This document shows positions 36,788-46,087 of a stretch of DNA of 64,000 nucleotides, one piece after another. Within the stretch, counting starts at the first letter, position 1. Each line of letters begins with the position of its first letter. A program made the translations under genes and the position numbers. The stretch is from an uncultured Mobiluncus sp. (GTDB taxonomy: Bacteria; Actinomycetota; Actinomycetes; Actinomycetales; Actinomycetaceae), in assembly GCF_902488535.1 (NCBI RefSeq), contig NZ_CABTWO010000013.1:1-64000 (forward strand), read 5' to 3'. The notes beneath the pieces are model-generated. The model was given only the letters and a program-made list of their open reading frames with translations. It did no database searches and was not told where the DNA came from.

Positions 36788-37948
36788 ATGATTATTGGTG
36801 TACCCAAGGAAATTATGAGCGGTGAAGACCGCGTGGCTGCTACCCCGGAAACGGTGGCGGATATGGTCGGCAAAGGCTTGACCGTACTGGTCGAAAAAGG
36901 TGCTGGGGAAGGTTCTTTCTTCCACGACCCGGAATACGTCTCGGCGGGAGCTGAGATGGTCGACGACCCAGAGGAAGTCTACCAGCGGGCGGATCTGATT
37001 TTGAAAGTCAAGGAACCGCTGTTCAACGAGGCGAAGGGCCGCTCTGAAATCTCCATGATGCATAAGGGTCAATACTTGATTACCTTTATTCACCCGGCTG
37101 CTCCGCCCAACCACGAGATGGTCAAAGAGATGGCCGCGCAGGGTGTCATTTCGCTGACTCTGGACGGTGTGCCGCGTATTTCCCGGGCGCAGAACTTGGA
37201 TGCTTTGACCTCGATGAGTACCTGCGCCGGGTACAAAGGTATCCTCTTGGCGGCGAACTACCAGCCGTCCTTCATGCCGTTGATTCACAGCGCTATCGGG
37301 CGGATTGACCCGCTGAAGGTGCTGGTTGTCGGTGTTGGCGTGGGCGGCTTGCAGGCCCTAGCTACCGCGAAGCGTCTGGGTGCGGTGGTGCACGCCGCCG
37401 ATATCCGCCCGATGGCCGCCGAACAGGCCACCTCTCTGGGTGCTAAGCCGGTTGAACTGGGGGTAGACCCCGAGAAGGCTATCGGTGAAGGCGGCTACGC
37501 CCAGGCTCTGCCGGAAGATGAGTTGGTCAAAGAACGTGCTGCTTTGGCTAAGGTGATTCCCGACATGGACATCATCTTTGCTTCGGCGCTGGTGCCGGGC
37601 CATTTGGCGCCGCGGCTCATTACCGAGGATATGGTGAAATCCATGAAGCCCGGTTCGGTCATCGTGGATATTTCCATTGACCAGGGCGGCAACTGCGAAA
37701 TCACGCCTCCGGGCAAGGTGGAAGTCAAGCACCACGTCACCTTGGTAGGGATTAAGAACATCCCTGGTATGCTGCCGAAGAGCTCGACTTTCATGTTCGC
37801 CAAGAACATTGCCAACTTCGTGGACTTCCTGGTGAAGGATGGCCAAATCGTCCTGGATCGCAGCGATGAGATTATCGCCAAGACCCTCACGACTATCGAC
37901 GGCGAAATTGTCCACGTCGGTGCGCGCGAGGCGATGGGTCTGGCCTAA
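36788..37948 (+). CDS. pntAA: NAD(P) transhydrogenase alpha subunit, part 1
   Basis: A 386-residue NAD-binding domain I subunit of the proton-translocating transhydrogenase. The start MIIGVPKEIMSGEDRVAATPETV is typical; I chose the ATG at 36788, with GGAGGG before it, over an upstream in-frame ATG at 36707. Blocks seen: LTSMSTCAGYKGILLAA, VLVVGVGVGGLQALATAKRLGA (Rossmann), PGHLAPRLIT and GGNCE. It transfers hydride between NADH and NADP together with PntAB and PntB that follow. Confidence 0.93.
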   Translation: MIIGVPKEIMSGEDRVAATPETVADMVGKGLTVLVEKGAGEGSFFHDPEYVSAGAEMVDDPEEVYQRADLILKVKEPLFNEAKGRSEISMMHKGQYLITFIHPAAPPNHEMVKEMAAQGVISLTLDGVPRISRAQNLDALTSMSTCAGYKGILLAANYQPSFMPLIHSAIGRIDPLKVLVVGVGVGGLQALATAKRLGAVVHAADIRPMAAEQATSLGAKPVELGVDPEKAIGEGGYAQALPEDELVKERAALAKVIPDMDIIFASALVPGHLAPRLITEDMVKSMKPGSVIVDISIDQGGNCEITPPGKVEVKHHVTLVGIKNIPGMLPKSSTFMFAKNIANFVDFLVKDGQIVLDRSDEIIAKTLTTIDGEIVHVGAREAMGLA

Positions 37949-37965
37949 AGACCCGAGATTGTGAC

Positions 37966-38007
37966 GATTAGGGCGGCCGGCCGGTCAACGGTGAGGTCGC
38001 CCTAATC
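37966..38007 (+). terminator. Hairpin between pntAA and pntAB
   Basis: A perfect 10-bp stem (arms 37966-37975 and 37998-38007) in the 142-base gap. It has no T run, so it may attenuate or protect the message rather than end it. Confidence 0.4.
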
Positions 38008-38090
38008 GGTGCCTCGGGGCGGCGTCACCGCCCTGCTCAGCTAAATTTATTTGAAATCCCTGACAAAACCGTAACCCAAGGAGAAAATCG

Positions 38091-38417
38091 ATGACTCCCT
38101 TCCAAGGCGTGTTATTGGTCGTGCTGGTGGTGTTTACCCTGGTCGGCTATAAAATCATCAGCCATGTTCCCAGCCTTTTACACACCCCGCTGATGAGCGG
38201 GATGAACGCTTTTTCCGGCGTGACCGTGCTGGGCTGTCTGACTGCTGCCGCATTGGCGGTGAGTCTGGGGTCAAAAGCGCTGGGCTTGCTGGCAGTTGCG
38301 CTGGCGATGGTGAACATTGTCGGCGGTTTTGGGGTGACTGACCGGATGCTGCGGATGTTCGACAAGAAGCGCAAGCCCGTCGCCGGTGGGAGTGCTCAGC
38401 CTGGAGAGGGGGAGTAG
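38091..38417 (+). CDS. pntAB: NAD(P) transhydrogenase alpha subunit, part 2 (membrane)
   Basis: A 108-residue membrane protein with three or four helices, equal to the C-terminal membrane part of PntA when that gene is split. It shows GYKIISHVPSLLHTPLMSGMNAFSGV, a highly conserved block of the family, and ends NIVGGFGVTDRMLRMF. It forms part of the proton channel with PntB. Shine-Dalgarno AAGGAGAAA precedes the ATG; pntB follows after 2 bases. Confidence 0.92.
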   Translation: MTPFQGVLLVVLVVFTLVGYKIISHVPSLLHTPLMSGMNAFSGVTVLGCLTAAALAVSLGSKALGLLAVALAMVNIVGGFGVTDRMLRMFDKKRKPVAGGSAQPGEGE

Positions 38418-38419
38418 TC

Positions 38420-39958
38420 ATGGATAACAGCTTGAATCTGGTGGGGGCACAAGGTCCGAACAGTCTGCTCTACTATGCCATCTCGGTAGTACTGGTGATA
38501 CTGGTGCTGGTGGGATTAAATATGCTCTCCAAGGTGCAGACGGCGGTACGCGGCAACCTTCTGGGTGCGTTGGCGATGGCTCTGGCTATCGTGGCGACAC
38601 TGTGGAACTTCGGGATTCTCAGCGCGGTCGAACTCTATGCTGCGATGCTGGTCGGAGCTTTATTCGGAATCATCATCTGGCGAAAAACTAAGATGATTCG
38701 GATGCCGCAAACCGTGGCCCTGCTCAACGGATTGGGTGGCATGGCCTCGATGCTTGCCGGGGCGCTGGCCTTGACCGGACACGCTGATAACAACGCTTTT
38801 GCCCAGTTCACGGCCGGTTTAGCGGTCGCTGTTGGTGGTGCGACCTTCTTTGGTTCCCTCATTGCAGCAGGGAAGTTGCACCAGATTCTGGATCAGCACC
38901 CGAAGGTGCTTCCCGCACACTCCGTGTGGGTGGGTCTGAGCCTGGTGGTCAGTCTGGGTGCCGCCCTAGCTTACGTTTTTCCACCGTTCAGCAGTCCGGG
39001 TGTGGCGCAGACGGTGTTGCTCATCGTCCAGATTGTGGCCGCCAACCTGTTTGGTTACCTGTTGGCGGTACGGGTGGGCGGAGCCGATATGCCCATCACG
39101 ATTTCCCTGTTGAACTCCCTGTCCGGAGTCGCGGGAGCCATCGCCGGCCTGGCCATCTCCGACCTGCTGTTGGTGGCTATCGGGGCTATCGTCGGGGCTT
39201 CCGGTCTGTTGCTGACCCAAATCATGTGCCGGGCGATGAACCGGCATCTCATGGATATTTTGCTGGGTAAAACTTCCGTCAGCACCGCCGCCGCAACGCC
39301 AACTGAAACCGAATCGGAAAAACCAGACGACTCTGCTTGTGCAGGCGAGAACGAAACCGGTGACACCGCTGCTGGCGACCAACCGACACCCGCAGCACCT
39401 GCCGCCGACCCGGAAACCACCTTCGCCGACTGGGTAGAAAATGCCCAGCGTGTTATCTTGGTGCCCGGCTACGGCATGGCCCTGTCTCAAGCCCAAGCCC
39501 AGGTCAAGCGCCTGTTGGACTACCTGGAAAAGGCCGGAAAGACCGTGGACTTCGCGATTCACCCGGTAGCAGGCCGGATGCCGGGGCATATGAATGTGCT
39601 GTTGGCCGAAGTTGATGTGGATTACGAAAAGCTACGGGAGATGAAAGACATCAACGATGACTTCGCGACCGCGGATTTGACGGTGGTCGTTGGTGCCAAC
39701 GACGTGATGAACCCGGCGGCAAACACCGCGGAGGGCACCCCGATTTACGGGATGCCCGTGCTGAACGTGGGAGACTGCGCCCACGTGGCCATCTTTAACT
39801 TCGACTTGAAACCGGGCTATGCCGGGGTGGAAAACCCGCTGTATGCCCGGGCGGAAACAGAACCAGATCGGGTGCTGATTTTCCAAGGCGATGCGAAGGA
39901 AACCTTGGCGGCGCGACTGGACGCAATTGGGGCGCCGCCGGCGCTCGAGCTGTATTAG
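38420..39958 (+). CDS. pntB: NAD(P) transhydrogenase beta subunit
   Basis: A 512-residue protein: nine or so membrane helices (residues 10-265), then a hinge, then the NADP-binding domain III. The membrane part has MPQTVALLNGLGGMAS and MPITISLLNSLSGVAGAIAG. Domain III has ILVPGYGMALSQAQ, IHPVAGRMPGHMNVLLAEV and TVVVGANDVMNPAA. The linker between the parts is an acidic, Ala/Thr/Pro-rich stretch of about 45 residues, longer than in E. coli. It completes the pump that makes NADPH from the proton gradient. Confidence 0.93.
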   Translation: MDNSLNLVGAQGPNSLLYYAISVVLVILVLVGLNMLSKVQTAVRGNLLGALAMALAIVATLWNFGILSAVELYAAMLVGALFGIIIWRKTKMIRMPQTVALLNGLGGMASMLAGALALTGHADNNAFAQFTAGLAVAVGGATFFGSLIAAGKLHQILDQHPKVLPAHSVWVGLSLVVSLGAALAYVFPPFSSPGVAQTVLLIVQIVAANLFGYLLAVRVGGADMPITISLLNSLSGVAGAIAGLAISDLLLVAIGAIVGASGLLLTQIMCRAMNRHLMDILLGKTSVSTAAATPTETESEKPDDSACAGENETGDTAAGDQPTPAAPAADPETTFADWVENAQRVILVPGYGMALSQAQAQVKRLLDYLEKAGKTVDFAIHPVAGRMPGHMNVLLAEVDVDYEKLREMKDINDDFATADLTVVVGANDVMNPAANTAEGTPIYGMPVLNVGDCAHVAIFNFDLKPGYAGVENPLYARAETEPDRVLIFQGDAKETLAARLDAIGAPPALELY

Positions 39959-39998
39959 TGGCTTTGAGCCTGATTCCGTGAGGATTACAGGTTAAAAC

Positions 39999-40030
39999 AC
40001 CGGGCGCTCCGTACATTCGGGGCGCCCGGT
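39999..40030. terminator. Terminator between pntB and the convergent MFS gene
   Basis: A perfect 9-bp GC-rich stem (arms 39999-40007 and 40022-40030) followed on the plus strand by AGTTTCATTTTT, placed between the convergent pntB and efflux genes. It can serve both. Confidence 0.75.
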
Positions 40031-40043
40031 AGTTTCATTTTTC

Positions 40044-41993
40044 CTAGATTGAGTTCTGTGCCGTGGACTGCGCGATGATGTGTGCATCGAGAGTTTTCTT
40101 GGAGGGAACCCCCAACAGCAACAGCACACCGAACAGCGACACGAGTGTATAGAACCAGAACAAGCGGATAAATCCCTTATTGAGCTCCAGCTGGAACGTT
40201 GATTCGATAGTGTCCGCGTGCGCATCGATGTTCTGAAGGTAATCCTGGCGAGCTTGCTCTAAAGCTGGCGGAACGAAGCCCATCTGTTCTTTCATGGTGT
40301 TGCCTTGCTCGTCGAAGGTGTAGTTCGCCAGATCCTTGGAGCGTGCCACAATGTTGGTGACATCCGCGCTCTTGAGGCGATTCATCAACTGGTCAGGCAC
40401 ATTCACCATGGAAAATCCCGGGTCAACTCGGGGCGGGGCAGATGGCCGCGTACGGTTGCCGCTGTTCCCGGGCGGCATTTGGCCCCTGCCCGATTCTTGA
40501 CCACCGGCAGTGGACATTCCGCCGGGGGCTGCGGGCATCGCGGAGGACATGGCGGACATATCCGGTTTCGGCATGACTTCCATGACTTTTCCGGACAGGC
40601 CGCCCATAGCGGTGGCGAGCAATCCCACCATGATCGCCGGAGCCAGGGTAGTCGCCAGAGAACGCGTCAAAGACAGAGTTGCTTGACCGGTGTTCGCGTC
40701 ACGGCTGGGCACCAGGTGCAAAATCAGGTAGGTCAGGGGTGCGCCCATCAGGAATCCCAGCCCGAAGCCCATCACAAAGATGGACAGGCTGGTGGAGAGT
40801 AAACCAGGATACGGGGAAGTCCAGAAAATCAGCAGCAGGCCAGAGATAGCGCAGATAATGACCCCGAGGCCCAGCACGAAGCGAGGGCCGAGCTTATCCG
40901 TGAGCCGCCCGGATATTGGCGCTGCGAGGCCAGAAGCCAAACCGATGATAATGGTGGGGTAGCCTCCAGCGCCCGTAGGTAGGCGCATGGAGTTCTCGGC
41001 GAACTGCGGGATGAACATCACGGTCATCATGAGGGTGCCGGCCACCATGCCGAGCAACAAAGTCACCCCGACTGGAACGTTCATGAAATAGTCAAAGTTG
41101 ATTAAGGGGTCGTGGACGCGGTGCTCGGTAACCCAGAAAACTACCCCCGCAATCGCAAAAATCAGCAGGGAAACCCGGACATTGGAATCTTGGAAAGAGC
41201 CGCTGATATCCGTGAAATCCAGATGCTGGAACATCCACAAGAGGGCAGTGATGGCGACCACGATTAAGACGGTGCCGGGAATGTCCAAGCGGCGACCCGC
41301 TTCGGTACGATCACGATCTAAGAAGAGCCCTCCCAGGACTACCACTGCCAGGGCAATCGGCACGTTGATGTAAAAGATCCACTGCCAGTTCTCGGTTCCG
41401 GCGATGTCCATGATGAGTGAGCCAGCCGAACCGCCAATAACCGAGGCAACGCCGTAGACCATGCCGACTAGACCGAGAGCCATACCGCGCTTTGCTGGAG
41501 GAGCAATGGTCCCGGCAGCGGCGGTGGCGACCGGCATCATGCCGCCGCCGCCCACGGCTTGCACCACGCGGGAGGCCAACAACAGACCGAAAGATTGAAA
41601 GTCTTGGGCGATCCCGCACCCTAGTGAACCAATCCCAAACAGGGCGATAGCCAGCACATATATCGGCTTGCGCCCCAATACGTCTGCCAGTTTGCCGATA
41701 ACGGGGATAGCGATGGCGTAGGCCAAAGTATAGATTGTAAAGACCCAGACACCTGCTTGGTCATCGACCCCCAAACTGTTTTGAATGACGGTACGAGCCG
41801 GATTCACGATGCCCATGTCCAAGGCACCCATGAAAATTCCTGCCAGGTACAGAGCCAGAATCAACCCCCAGCGTTCCGGCACAGTGTGTTCAAGAGAAGC
41901 CAAATCAGTGGGTTTTTCGTTGTCGTTTTGCGATTCCGGCTCGCCGTTTGGCACCTCAGTTTCGGAATCGTCAAGGGTATGAGTCACTGTCAT
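40044..41993 (-). CDS. MFS drug efflux transporter, DHA2 (14-helix) type
   Basis: A 649-residue major facilitator protein like EmrB/QacA. Motifs: GALDMGIVNPARTVIQ in helix 1, GKLADVLGRKPIYVLA for the A motif, and VGMVYGVASVIGGSAGS for motif C of exporters. Between the last helices a long outer loop (about residues 480-600) is rich in Pro, Gly and Met, with MPPG-type repeats, longer than in EmrB. It is likely a proton-driven exporter of toxic or hydrophobic compounds. The downstream-paired MarR regulator gene lies just upstream, and both have the same operator box. Confidence 0.88.
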   Translation of the reverse strand: MTVTHTLDDSETEVPNGEPESQNDNEKPTDLASLEHTVPERWGLILALYLAGIFMGALDMGIVNPARTVIQNSLGVDDQAGVWVFTIYTLAYAIAIPVIGKLADVLGRKPIYVLAIALFGIGSLGCGIAQDFQSFGLLLASRVVQAVGGGGMMPVATAAAGTIAPPAKRGMALGLVGMVYGVASVIGGSAGSLIMDIAGTENWQWIFYINVPIALAVVVLGGLFLDRDRTEAGRRLDIPGTVLIVVAITALLWMFQHLDFTDISGSFQDSNVRVSLLIFAIAGVVFWVTEHRVHDPLINFDYFMNVPVGVTLLLGMVAGTLMMTVMFIPQFAENSMRLPTGAGGYPTIIIGLASGLAAPISGRLTDKLGPRFVLGLGVIICAISGLLLIFWTSPYPGLLSTSLSIFVMGFGLGFLMGAPLTYLILHLVPSRDANTGQATLSLTRSLATTLAPAIMVGLLATAMGGLSGKVMEVMPKPDMSAMSSAMPAAPGGMSTAGGQESGRGQMPPGNSGNRTRPSAPPRVDPGFSMVNVPDQLMNRLKSADVTNIVARSKDLANYTFDEQGNTMKEQMGFVPPALEQARQDYLQNIDAHADTIESTFQLELNKGFIRLFWFYTLVSLFGVLLLLGVPSKKTLDAHIIAQSTAQNSI

Positions 41994-41997
41994 AAAA

Positions 41998-42017
41998 TTA
42001 AGTATATTGATAGTTAA
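41998..42017 (-). promoter_or_regulatory. MarR operator box overlapping the efflux promoter
   Basis: An imperfect palindrome, TTAAGTAT-ATTG-ATAGTTAA. On the minus strand it includes TATACT as -10, seven bases before the MFS ATG, so repressor binding would block the promoter directly. A second palindrome, TTAAG-ATA-CTTAA, adjoins it (42014-42026). The same box stands before the marR gene at 42599-42618. Confidence 0.7.
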
Positions 42018-42048
42018 GATACTTAATCAAATTTTATGACCGTCGCGA

Positions 42049-42594
42049 TTATTTTGCCGACGAAGGCCGATTTCTCTGGGAGTTTCGCGGCTTTGGCGGA
42101 TCCGATGGTGAGGATTTTGTGTGGTGAGAAGCGTCTATCTGGTCGATGAACTCCGCCAGCATTTCCGAGAACTGTTTAATTTCCTCGTTGGAGCGGTTGG
42201 CAAAAACGCCATGCAGGTCCTCGTTTACGGAACCGACAAAATTGTGCCCCAGCATATCTCCGGATTCTGCGATGCGCAGCACGGCCCGGCGGCGATCCTC
42301 CGGGTCAGTTTGCCGACTGACGTATCCCAGGTTCACCAAGCGATCGACCAAGTAACTGGCGGCGGCGCGGGTGATATGCAGGCCATCGGCTAGTTCTGAG
42401 GGGGACAGGGGCTTTCCGGCAATCTCGGAACGCCAAATCAGCAGCAGTCCGTCGCCGTCCTTGCCGTGCATTCCCAAGTCGGCTGAGATATTGGCAATCA
42501 AATTGTTAGCGGAAAACACCAAGCGGTGAAACTCGTAAACCAGCTGTTCACTGAGAGCCGAGCGCTCCTTATCGACCTTAGCAACCTCACTCAT
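42049..42594 (-). CDS. MarR-family transcriptional regulator
   Basis: A 181-residue winged-helix regulator. The DNA-binding part reads LSPSELADGLHITRAAASYLVDRLVNLGYVSRQTDPEDRRRAVLRI, with the Asp-x-Arg-Arg of the wing. The C terminus is a dimerisation helix and then a disordered Ser/Pro/Asn/Arg-rich tail of about 25 residues. It lies 55 bases upstream of the efflux gene in the same direction and very probably represses both that gene and itself through the matching operators. Confidence 0.9.
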   Translation of the reverse strand: MSEVAKVDKERSALSEQLVYEFHRLVFSANNLIANISADLGMHGKDGDGLLLIWRSEIAGKPLSPSELADGLHITRAAASYLVDRLVNLGYVSRQTDPEDRRRAVLRIAESGDMLGHNFVGSVNEDLHGVFANRSNEEIKQFSEMLAEFIDQIDASHHTKSSPSDPPKPRNSQRNRPSSAK

Positions 42595-42598
42595 GCTA

Positions 42599-42618
42599 TT
42601 CAGTATATTGACAGTTAA
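42599..42618 (-). promoter_or_regulatory. MarR operator box overlapping its own promoter
   Basis: TTCAGTATATTGACAGTTAA matches the box before the efflux gene at 17 of 20 positions. It also contains TATACT as a -10 box, seven bases before the marR ATG, with no Shine-Dalgarno, so the message is probably leaderless and autorepressed. Confidence 0.7.
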
Positions 42619-42701
42619 GCGATTTTAACTAAAACTTGCGTGCCTTCGGGCCGTCGACTGTCCGGCCGGCCGGCTGGCCGAGGCTCGTTTCGGCGTAAAA
42701 A

Positions 42702-42731
42702 CGTGGGCCCCAGAGGTTTCCGGGGCCCACG
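42702..42731 (-). terminator. Terminator of pta-ackA
   Basis: A perfect 10-bp stem (arms 42702-42711 and 42722-42731); read on the minus strand it is followed by TTTTTACG, a normal Rho-independent form, 26 bases after the ackA stop. Confidence 0.85.
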
Positions 42732-42756
42732 CCAGAAAGGTTTTTGAGGATAGAAG

Positions 42757-43944
42757 CTAAATCAGGCGTACGACTTGGCGGGCAATCGCCAACTCTTCGT
42801 TGGTGGGTACGACCAGCACCAGCACTTTCGAATCATCGCTGGAGATACGCCAGATAGCCTTGGAACGGTCGCGGTTATCGTTGCGTTCGCGGTCAATCTT
42901 GACCCCGATGAACTCGAGTTTTTCGCACAAGCGCCGCCGGGTGCGTACATCGTTTTCACCGATGCCGGCGGTGAAAGTCAGCACGTCCAAGCCGCCCAGC
43001 TCAAAAGTGTAGGCGCCAATGTACTTCAGCAAGCGCTGCTGATAAGTCTGGAGGGCCAGTAGAGCGTCGGAGTCGCCCTCGTCACGGCGTTTCCACACGT
43101 CACGCATATCGTTGTCGCCGCACATGCCTTTCATGCCGGATTGCTTGTTGAATAGGGTGTCGATGTCCTCTACGCTCATTCCTTTTCGTAGCAGGTGGAA
43201 CACCACCGCCGGGTCGATGTCGCCGGTACGGGTACCCATGACCAAGCCTTCCAGGGGAGTCAACCCCATCGAGGTGTCCATCGGCAGCCGACCGAGTTCC
43301 GCGCAGGCGGACGCACCATTTCCCAGATGCAGGGTGATTTGTTTCACAGTATCGTCGCCCAGGTAGTCGCAGACCTTGTTGGCTACGAATTCGTGCGAAG
43401 TGCCGTGGGCACCGTAGCGGCGGATGTGGTAGTCATGCGCCACCTGTTTGTTCAGGGCGTAGCTGCGGGCTTTTTCGGGCAAGCCGGCAAAGTAGGCCGT
43501 ATCAAAAACGGCGACGTGAGGCAGGTCAGGCCACAGCTCCATAGCGGTGTCGATGCCGATGAGGTGAGCCGGATTGTGCAGCGGCGCCAAGTCGCACAGT
43601 TCCTCAATCTTGGCTCGGACATCTTCGTCCACGATGGCCGGCCCTTTAAAGTGCCATCCACCTTGAACGATGCGGTGGCCGAAACCGGATAAATCCACGT
43701 GCTCCAAGTCGGGTCCGTGGGTCGCGAACATCTCGATAATCCTGGTCAGGGCTTCCTTGTGGGTCGGAAGGGGGAGTGTCTCGCTGAACTTTTCCGCGTG
43801 GACTTCGTGGGTGACTTCCCCCCGATCGGTGCCGATGCGTTCCGCTATACCTTTGGCCAGGACGTCGCCGCTGACGGGCTCGATTAGCTGGTACTTCAGC
43901 GAGGAAGAGCCGGAGTTAATTACAAAAATAGTTTGGTGGCGCAT
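42757..43944 (-). CDS. ackA: Acetate kinase
   Basis: A 395-residue ASKHA-fold kinase making ATP and acetate from acetyl phosphate. Blocks seen: IFVINSGSSSLKYQLIE at the N terminus, GFGHRIVQGGWHF, VAVFDTAYFAGLPEKA, YGAHGTSHEFVA, LHLGNGASACA and FTAGIGENDVRTRRRLC. Its ATG has AAAGGAAC before it, 58 bases after the pta stop, so it is the second gene of the pta-ackA operon. Confidence 0.96.
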   Translation of the reverse strand: MRHQTIFVINSGSSSLKYQLIEPVSGDVLAKGIAERIGTDRGEVTHEVHAEKFSETLPLPTHKEALTRIIEMFATHGPDLEHVDLSGFGHRIVQGGWHFKGPAIVDEDVRAKIEELCDLAPLHNPAHLIGIDTAMELWPDLPHVAVFDTAYFAGLPEKARSYALNKQVAHDYHIRRYGAHGTSHEFVANKVCDYLGDDTVKQITLHLGNGASACAELGRLPMDTSMGLTPLEGLVMGTRTGDIDPAVVFHLLRKGMSVEDIDTLFNKQSGMKGMCGDNDMRDVWKRRDEGDSDALLALQTYQQRLLKYIGAYTFELGGLDVLTFTAGIGENDVRTRRRLCEKLEFIGVKIDRERNDNRDRSKAIWRISSDDSKVLVLVVPTNEELAIARQVVRLI

Positions 43945-44002
43945 AGTTTTGTTCCTTTACTTTTTTCACAAGGGCGGTCGCGGGGCTGCATCCTTTGGTC
44001 GC

Positions 44003-44992
44003 CTATCCCTGGGCTTGGATAGCAGTAATGACGATGGTGTTGATGATGTCGTCCACGGTGGCTCCGCGCGACAAGTCGTTGACTGGGGCGTTTAGCCCTT
44101 GCAGAATCGGACCCACAGCCAGCGCGCCGCTGGTGCGCTGCACCGCTTTGTAGGTGATGTTTCCGGCGTTCAGGTCAGGGAAGATGAACGTGTTTGCTTG
44201 TCCGGCCACGGGAGAGTGCGGAGCTTTCTTGGCAGCCACGGATTCGACTACCGCGGCATCGAACTGGAGCGGACCATCGATAGCTACCTCGGGGGCGGCT
44301 GCCTGGGCTTTTGCGGTGGCTTCCTTTACCAGGTCAACCAGCGGACCCGAGCCGGAGTCAATCGTGGAATAGGACAGCATGGCAACTTTCGGTTCCAGAC
44401 CAAACTGAGCCGCGGTCTTGGCTGAAACGACCGCGATGTCCGCTAGCTGCCCAGCGTCCGGGGAAATCGTGACCGCACAATCCGAATACACGTCAAAGTG
44501 GTCATCGAAAACCATGAGGAAAGCTCCGGAAACTAGTTTCACGCCCGGCTGAGTCTTGATGACTTGCAGCGCGGGCCGGATGGTGTGGGCGGTGGTGTGA
44601 GCCGCTCCGGAGACCATGCCATCGGCATCGCCGCAGACAATCATCATGGTGCCAAAGAAAGAAATATCTTTCAGAGTTTCCTTCGCTTTGGCTTCGTCCA
44701 TGCCCTTGTGCGCGCGCAGTTCCACCAGCTTGGCGGTGTAGCGAGCCAGCTTTTCGGCATCATCGAGGGAAACGATTTCGGCCGCGGAAAGGTCCAGACC
44801 GAGCGCGGCAGCTTGAGCCTTGATGGTGTCCTGATTTCCCAGCAGAACCAAGTCAGCGACACCCTTCTGGAGGATGTGCGCGGCTGCTTTTAAGATGCGC
44901 TCATCGTCAGATTCTGGCAGCACAATCCGTTTCCGGTTTGCTGCCGCTTTGTTGGAAAGATTGTCCAGAAATGAGGTTTTGAAGTTGCTCAT
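44003..44992 (-). CDS. pta: Phosphate acetyltransferase
   Basis: A 329-residue PTA_PTB enzyme that converts acetyl-CoA and phosphate to acetyl phosphate. It is the short form without the N-terminal DRTGG/P-loop part found in E. coli Pta. Blocks: RIVLPESDDERILKAAAHIL, VCGDADGMVSGAAHTTAHTIRPALQ, FPDLNAGNITYKAVQRTSGALAVGPILQGLNAPVNDLSRG. Shine-Dalgarno GAGGAG precedes the ATG. It feeds acetate kinase, giving ATP in fermentation. Confidence 0.96.
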   Translation of the reverse strand: MSNFKTSFLDNLSNKAAANRKRIVLPESDDERILKAAAHILQKGVADLVLLGNQDTIKAQAAALGLDLSAAEIVSLDDAEKLARYTAKLVELRAHKGMDEAKAKETLKDISFFGTMMIVCGDADGMVSGAAHTTAHTIRPALQVIKTQPGVKLVSGAFLMVFDDHFDVYSDCAVTISPDAGQLADIAVVSAKTAAQFGLEPKVAMLSYSTIDSGSGPLVDLVKEATAKAQAAAPEVAIDGPLQFDAAVVESVAAKKAPHSPVAGQANTFIFPDLNAGNITYKAVQRTSGALAVGPILQGLNAPVNDLSRGATVDDIINTIVITAIQAQG

Positions 44993-45177
44993 GCCTAGCT
45001 CCTCTAATGAAATCAGGGGGATTCGTCAGCCCCGCCGGCAAGTTAAAAAATATCTTAATACAGGGTTTGGGGTTGGTAAAGTTGGGACTAAGGTCCTGAC
45101 GGGAAATTTTCGGTCTTGAGCCCTCGAAAACCGCACGGTACCGGGAAAAAGTTCGGCAAAAAACTTGTGAACAATTA

Positions 45178-45220
45178 ATGAGGCGCCCGTGGAAAAGGAG
45201 AGAAACCACGAACGCCTCAT
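45178..45220 (-). terminator. Hairpin after the GntR regulator
   Basis: An interrupted stem: eight paired bases (45178-45185 with 45213-45220), a 2/2 internal loop, then five more pairs (45188-45192 with 45206-45210). It lies 65 bases after the GntR gene stop; the minus-strand tail is AT-rich (TTAATTGTT). Confidence 0.5.
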
Positions 45221-45284
45221 CGCTGTCGGGTCTGGGGACCCGGTATGAAATTGTCCCAGTGAAGAAGAAAGAAGGGTTATTGAG

Positions 45285-46037
45285 TTAGTGCGCAAAGAGC
45301 GTGTTCTTGAGAGCAAAGCGGTCTGCGCGGAACAGGTATTCACCATAAGCGGCAATCTTGCCGGATTCGTCATAAGAGATATTTTGGATGCTCAGCACCG
45401 TTGAACCCGCGGGAATCCGCAGGAGTTGAGCCTCCGGGGCGCTGGCCTTGCGGGCGGATACCGTTTGACGAGCCATCGTCACGACGACACCGCGCTCGGC
45501 TAGGGCAGTTTCGAAAGAATCGCGTTCCAAAGCGGTGGCTGCCGGAGCAATCGAGGAACGAATCATGTCAAACATAAGTCCGGCGGGCTGGCGGTCGTTC
45601 AGGCGCAGCCGGCGGATAGCGGTCACGTTGGATCCGGGGGCTACCTCGAGTTTCGCGCTGACTTCCGGGCTGGCCGGAGACGTGCCGTAAGACAAAACTT
45701 CAGTAGAGGGCTTGTGACCGTCGGCCTTCATCTGGTCAAAAATGGTGGAGAGGGTGTTCGGACGATGTACCCGCGTTGGAGCCACCTGAGTGCCGACACC
45801 GCGGCGGCGCACCAGCAGACCGTGGTCACCCAGTTGCTGCAGGGCGCGGCGGGCAGTGGGCCGGGACACATTGAGGCGTCGCGCCATGGACAGTTCGTCT
45901 TCCAAACGCGTACCGGGGGTCAGCTGCCCTGAGAGGATTAATTCTTCGATGGGCTGCGCAATCTGATGGTAAAGCGGAACTGGGGAGTTCCGATCCAGCC
46001 GGACATCAGCCTCGAAATATGTTGGTACCTGACTCAT
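45285..46037 (-). CDS. GntR-family regulator, HutC/UTRA type
   Basis: A 250-residue regulator. N-terminal winged helix: VPLYHQIAQPIEELILSGQLTPGTRLEDELSMARRLNVSRPTARRALQQLGDHGLLVRRRGVGTQV. C-terminal UTRA ligand domain: SNVTAIRRLRLNDRQPAGLMFD to the end. UTRA members sense sugar phosphates or amino acids. No metabolic target lies next to it: pta is downstream in the same direction and guaA is divergent. SD AAAGGAG. A palindrome upstream is a likely self-operator. Confidence 0.88.
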   Translation of the reverse strand: MSQVPTYFEADVRLDRNSPVPLYHQIAQPIEELILSGQLTPGTRLEDELSMARRLNVSRPTARRALQQLGDHGLLVRRRGVGTQVAPTRVHRPNTLSTIFDQMKADGHKPSTEVLSYGTSPASPEVSAKLEVAPGSNVTAIRRLRLNDRQPAGLMFDMIRSSIAPAATALERDSFETALAERGVVVTMARQTVSARKASAPEAQLLRIPAGSTVLSIQNISYDESGKIAAYGEYLFRADRFALKNTLFAH

Positions 46038-46087
46038 GGCGGGTCTCCTTTCCCTTGTGTCGTCGGTCTTTCCTTTGACCCTACATA

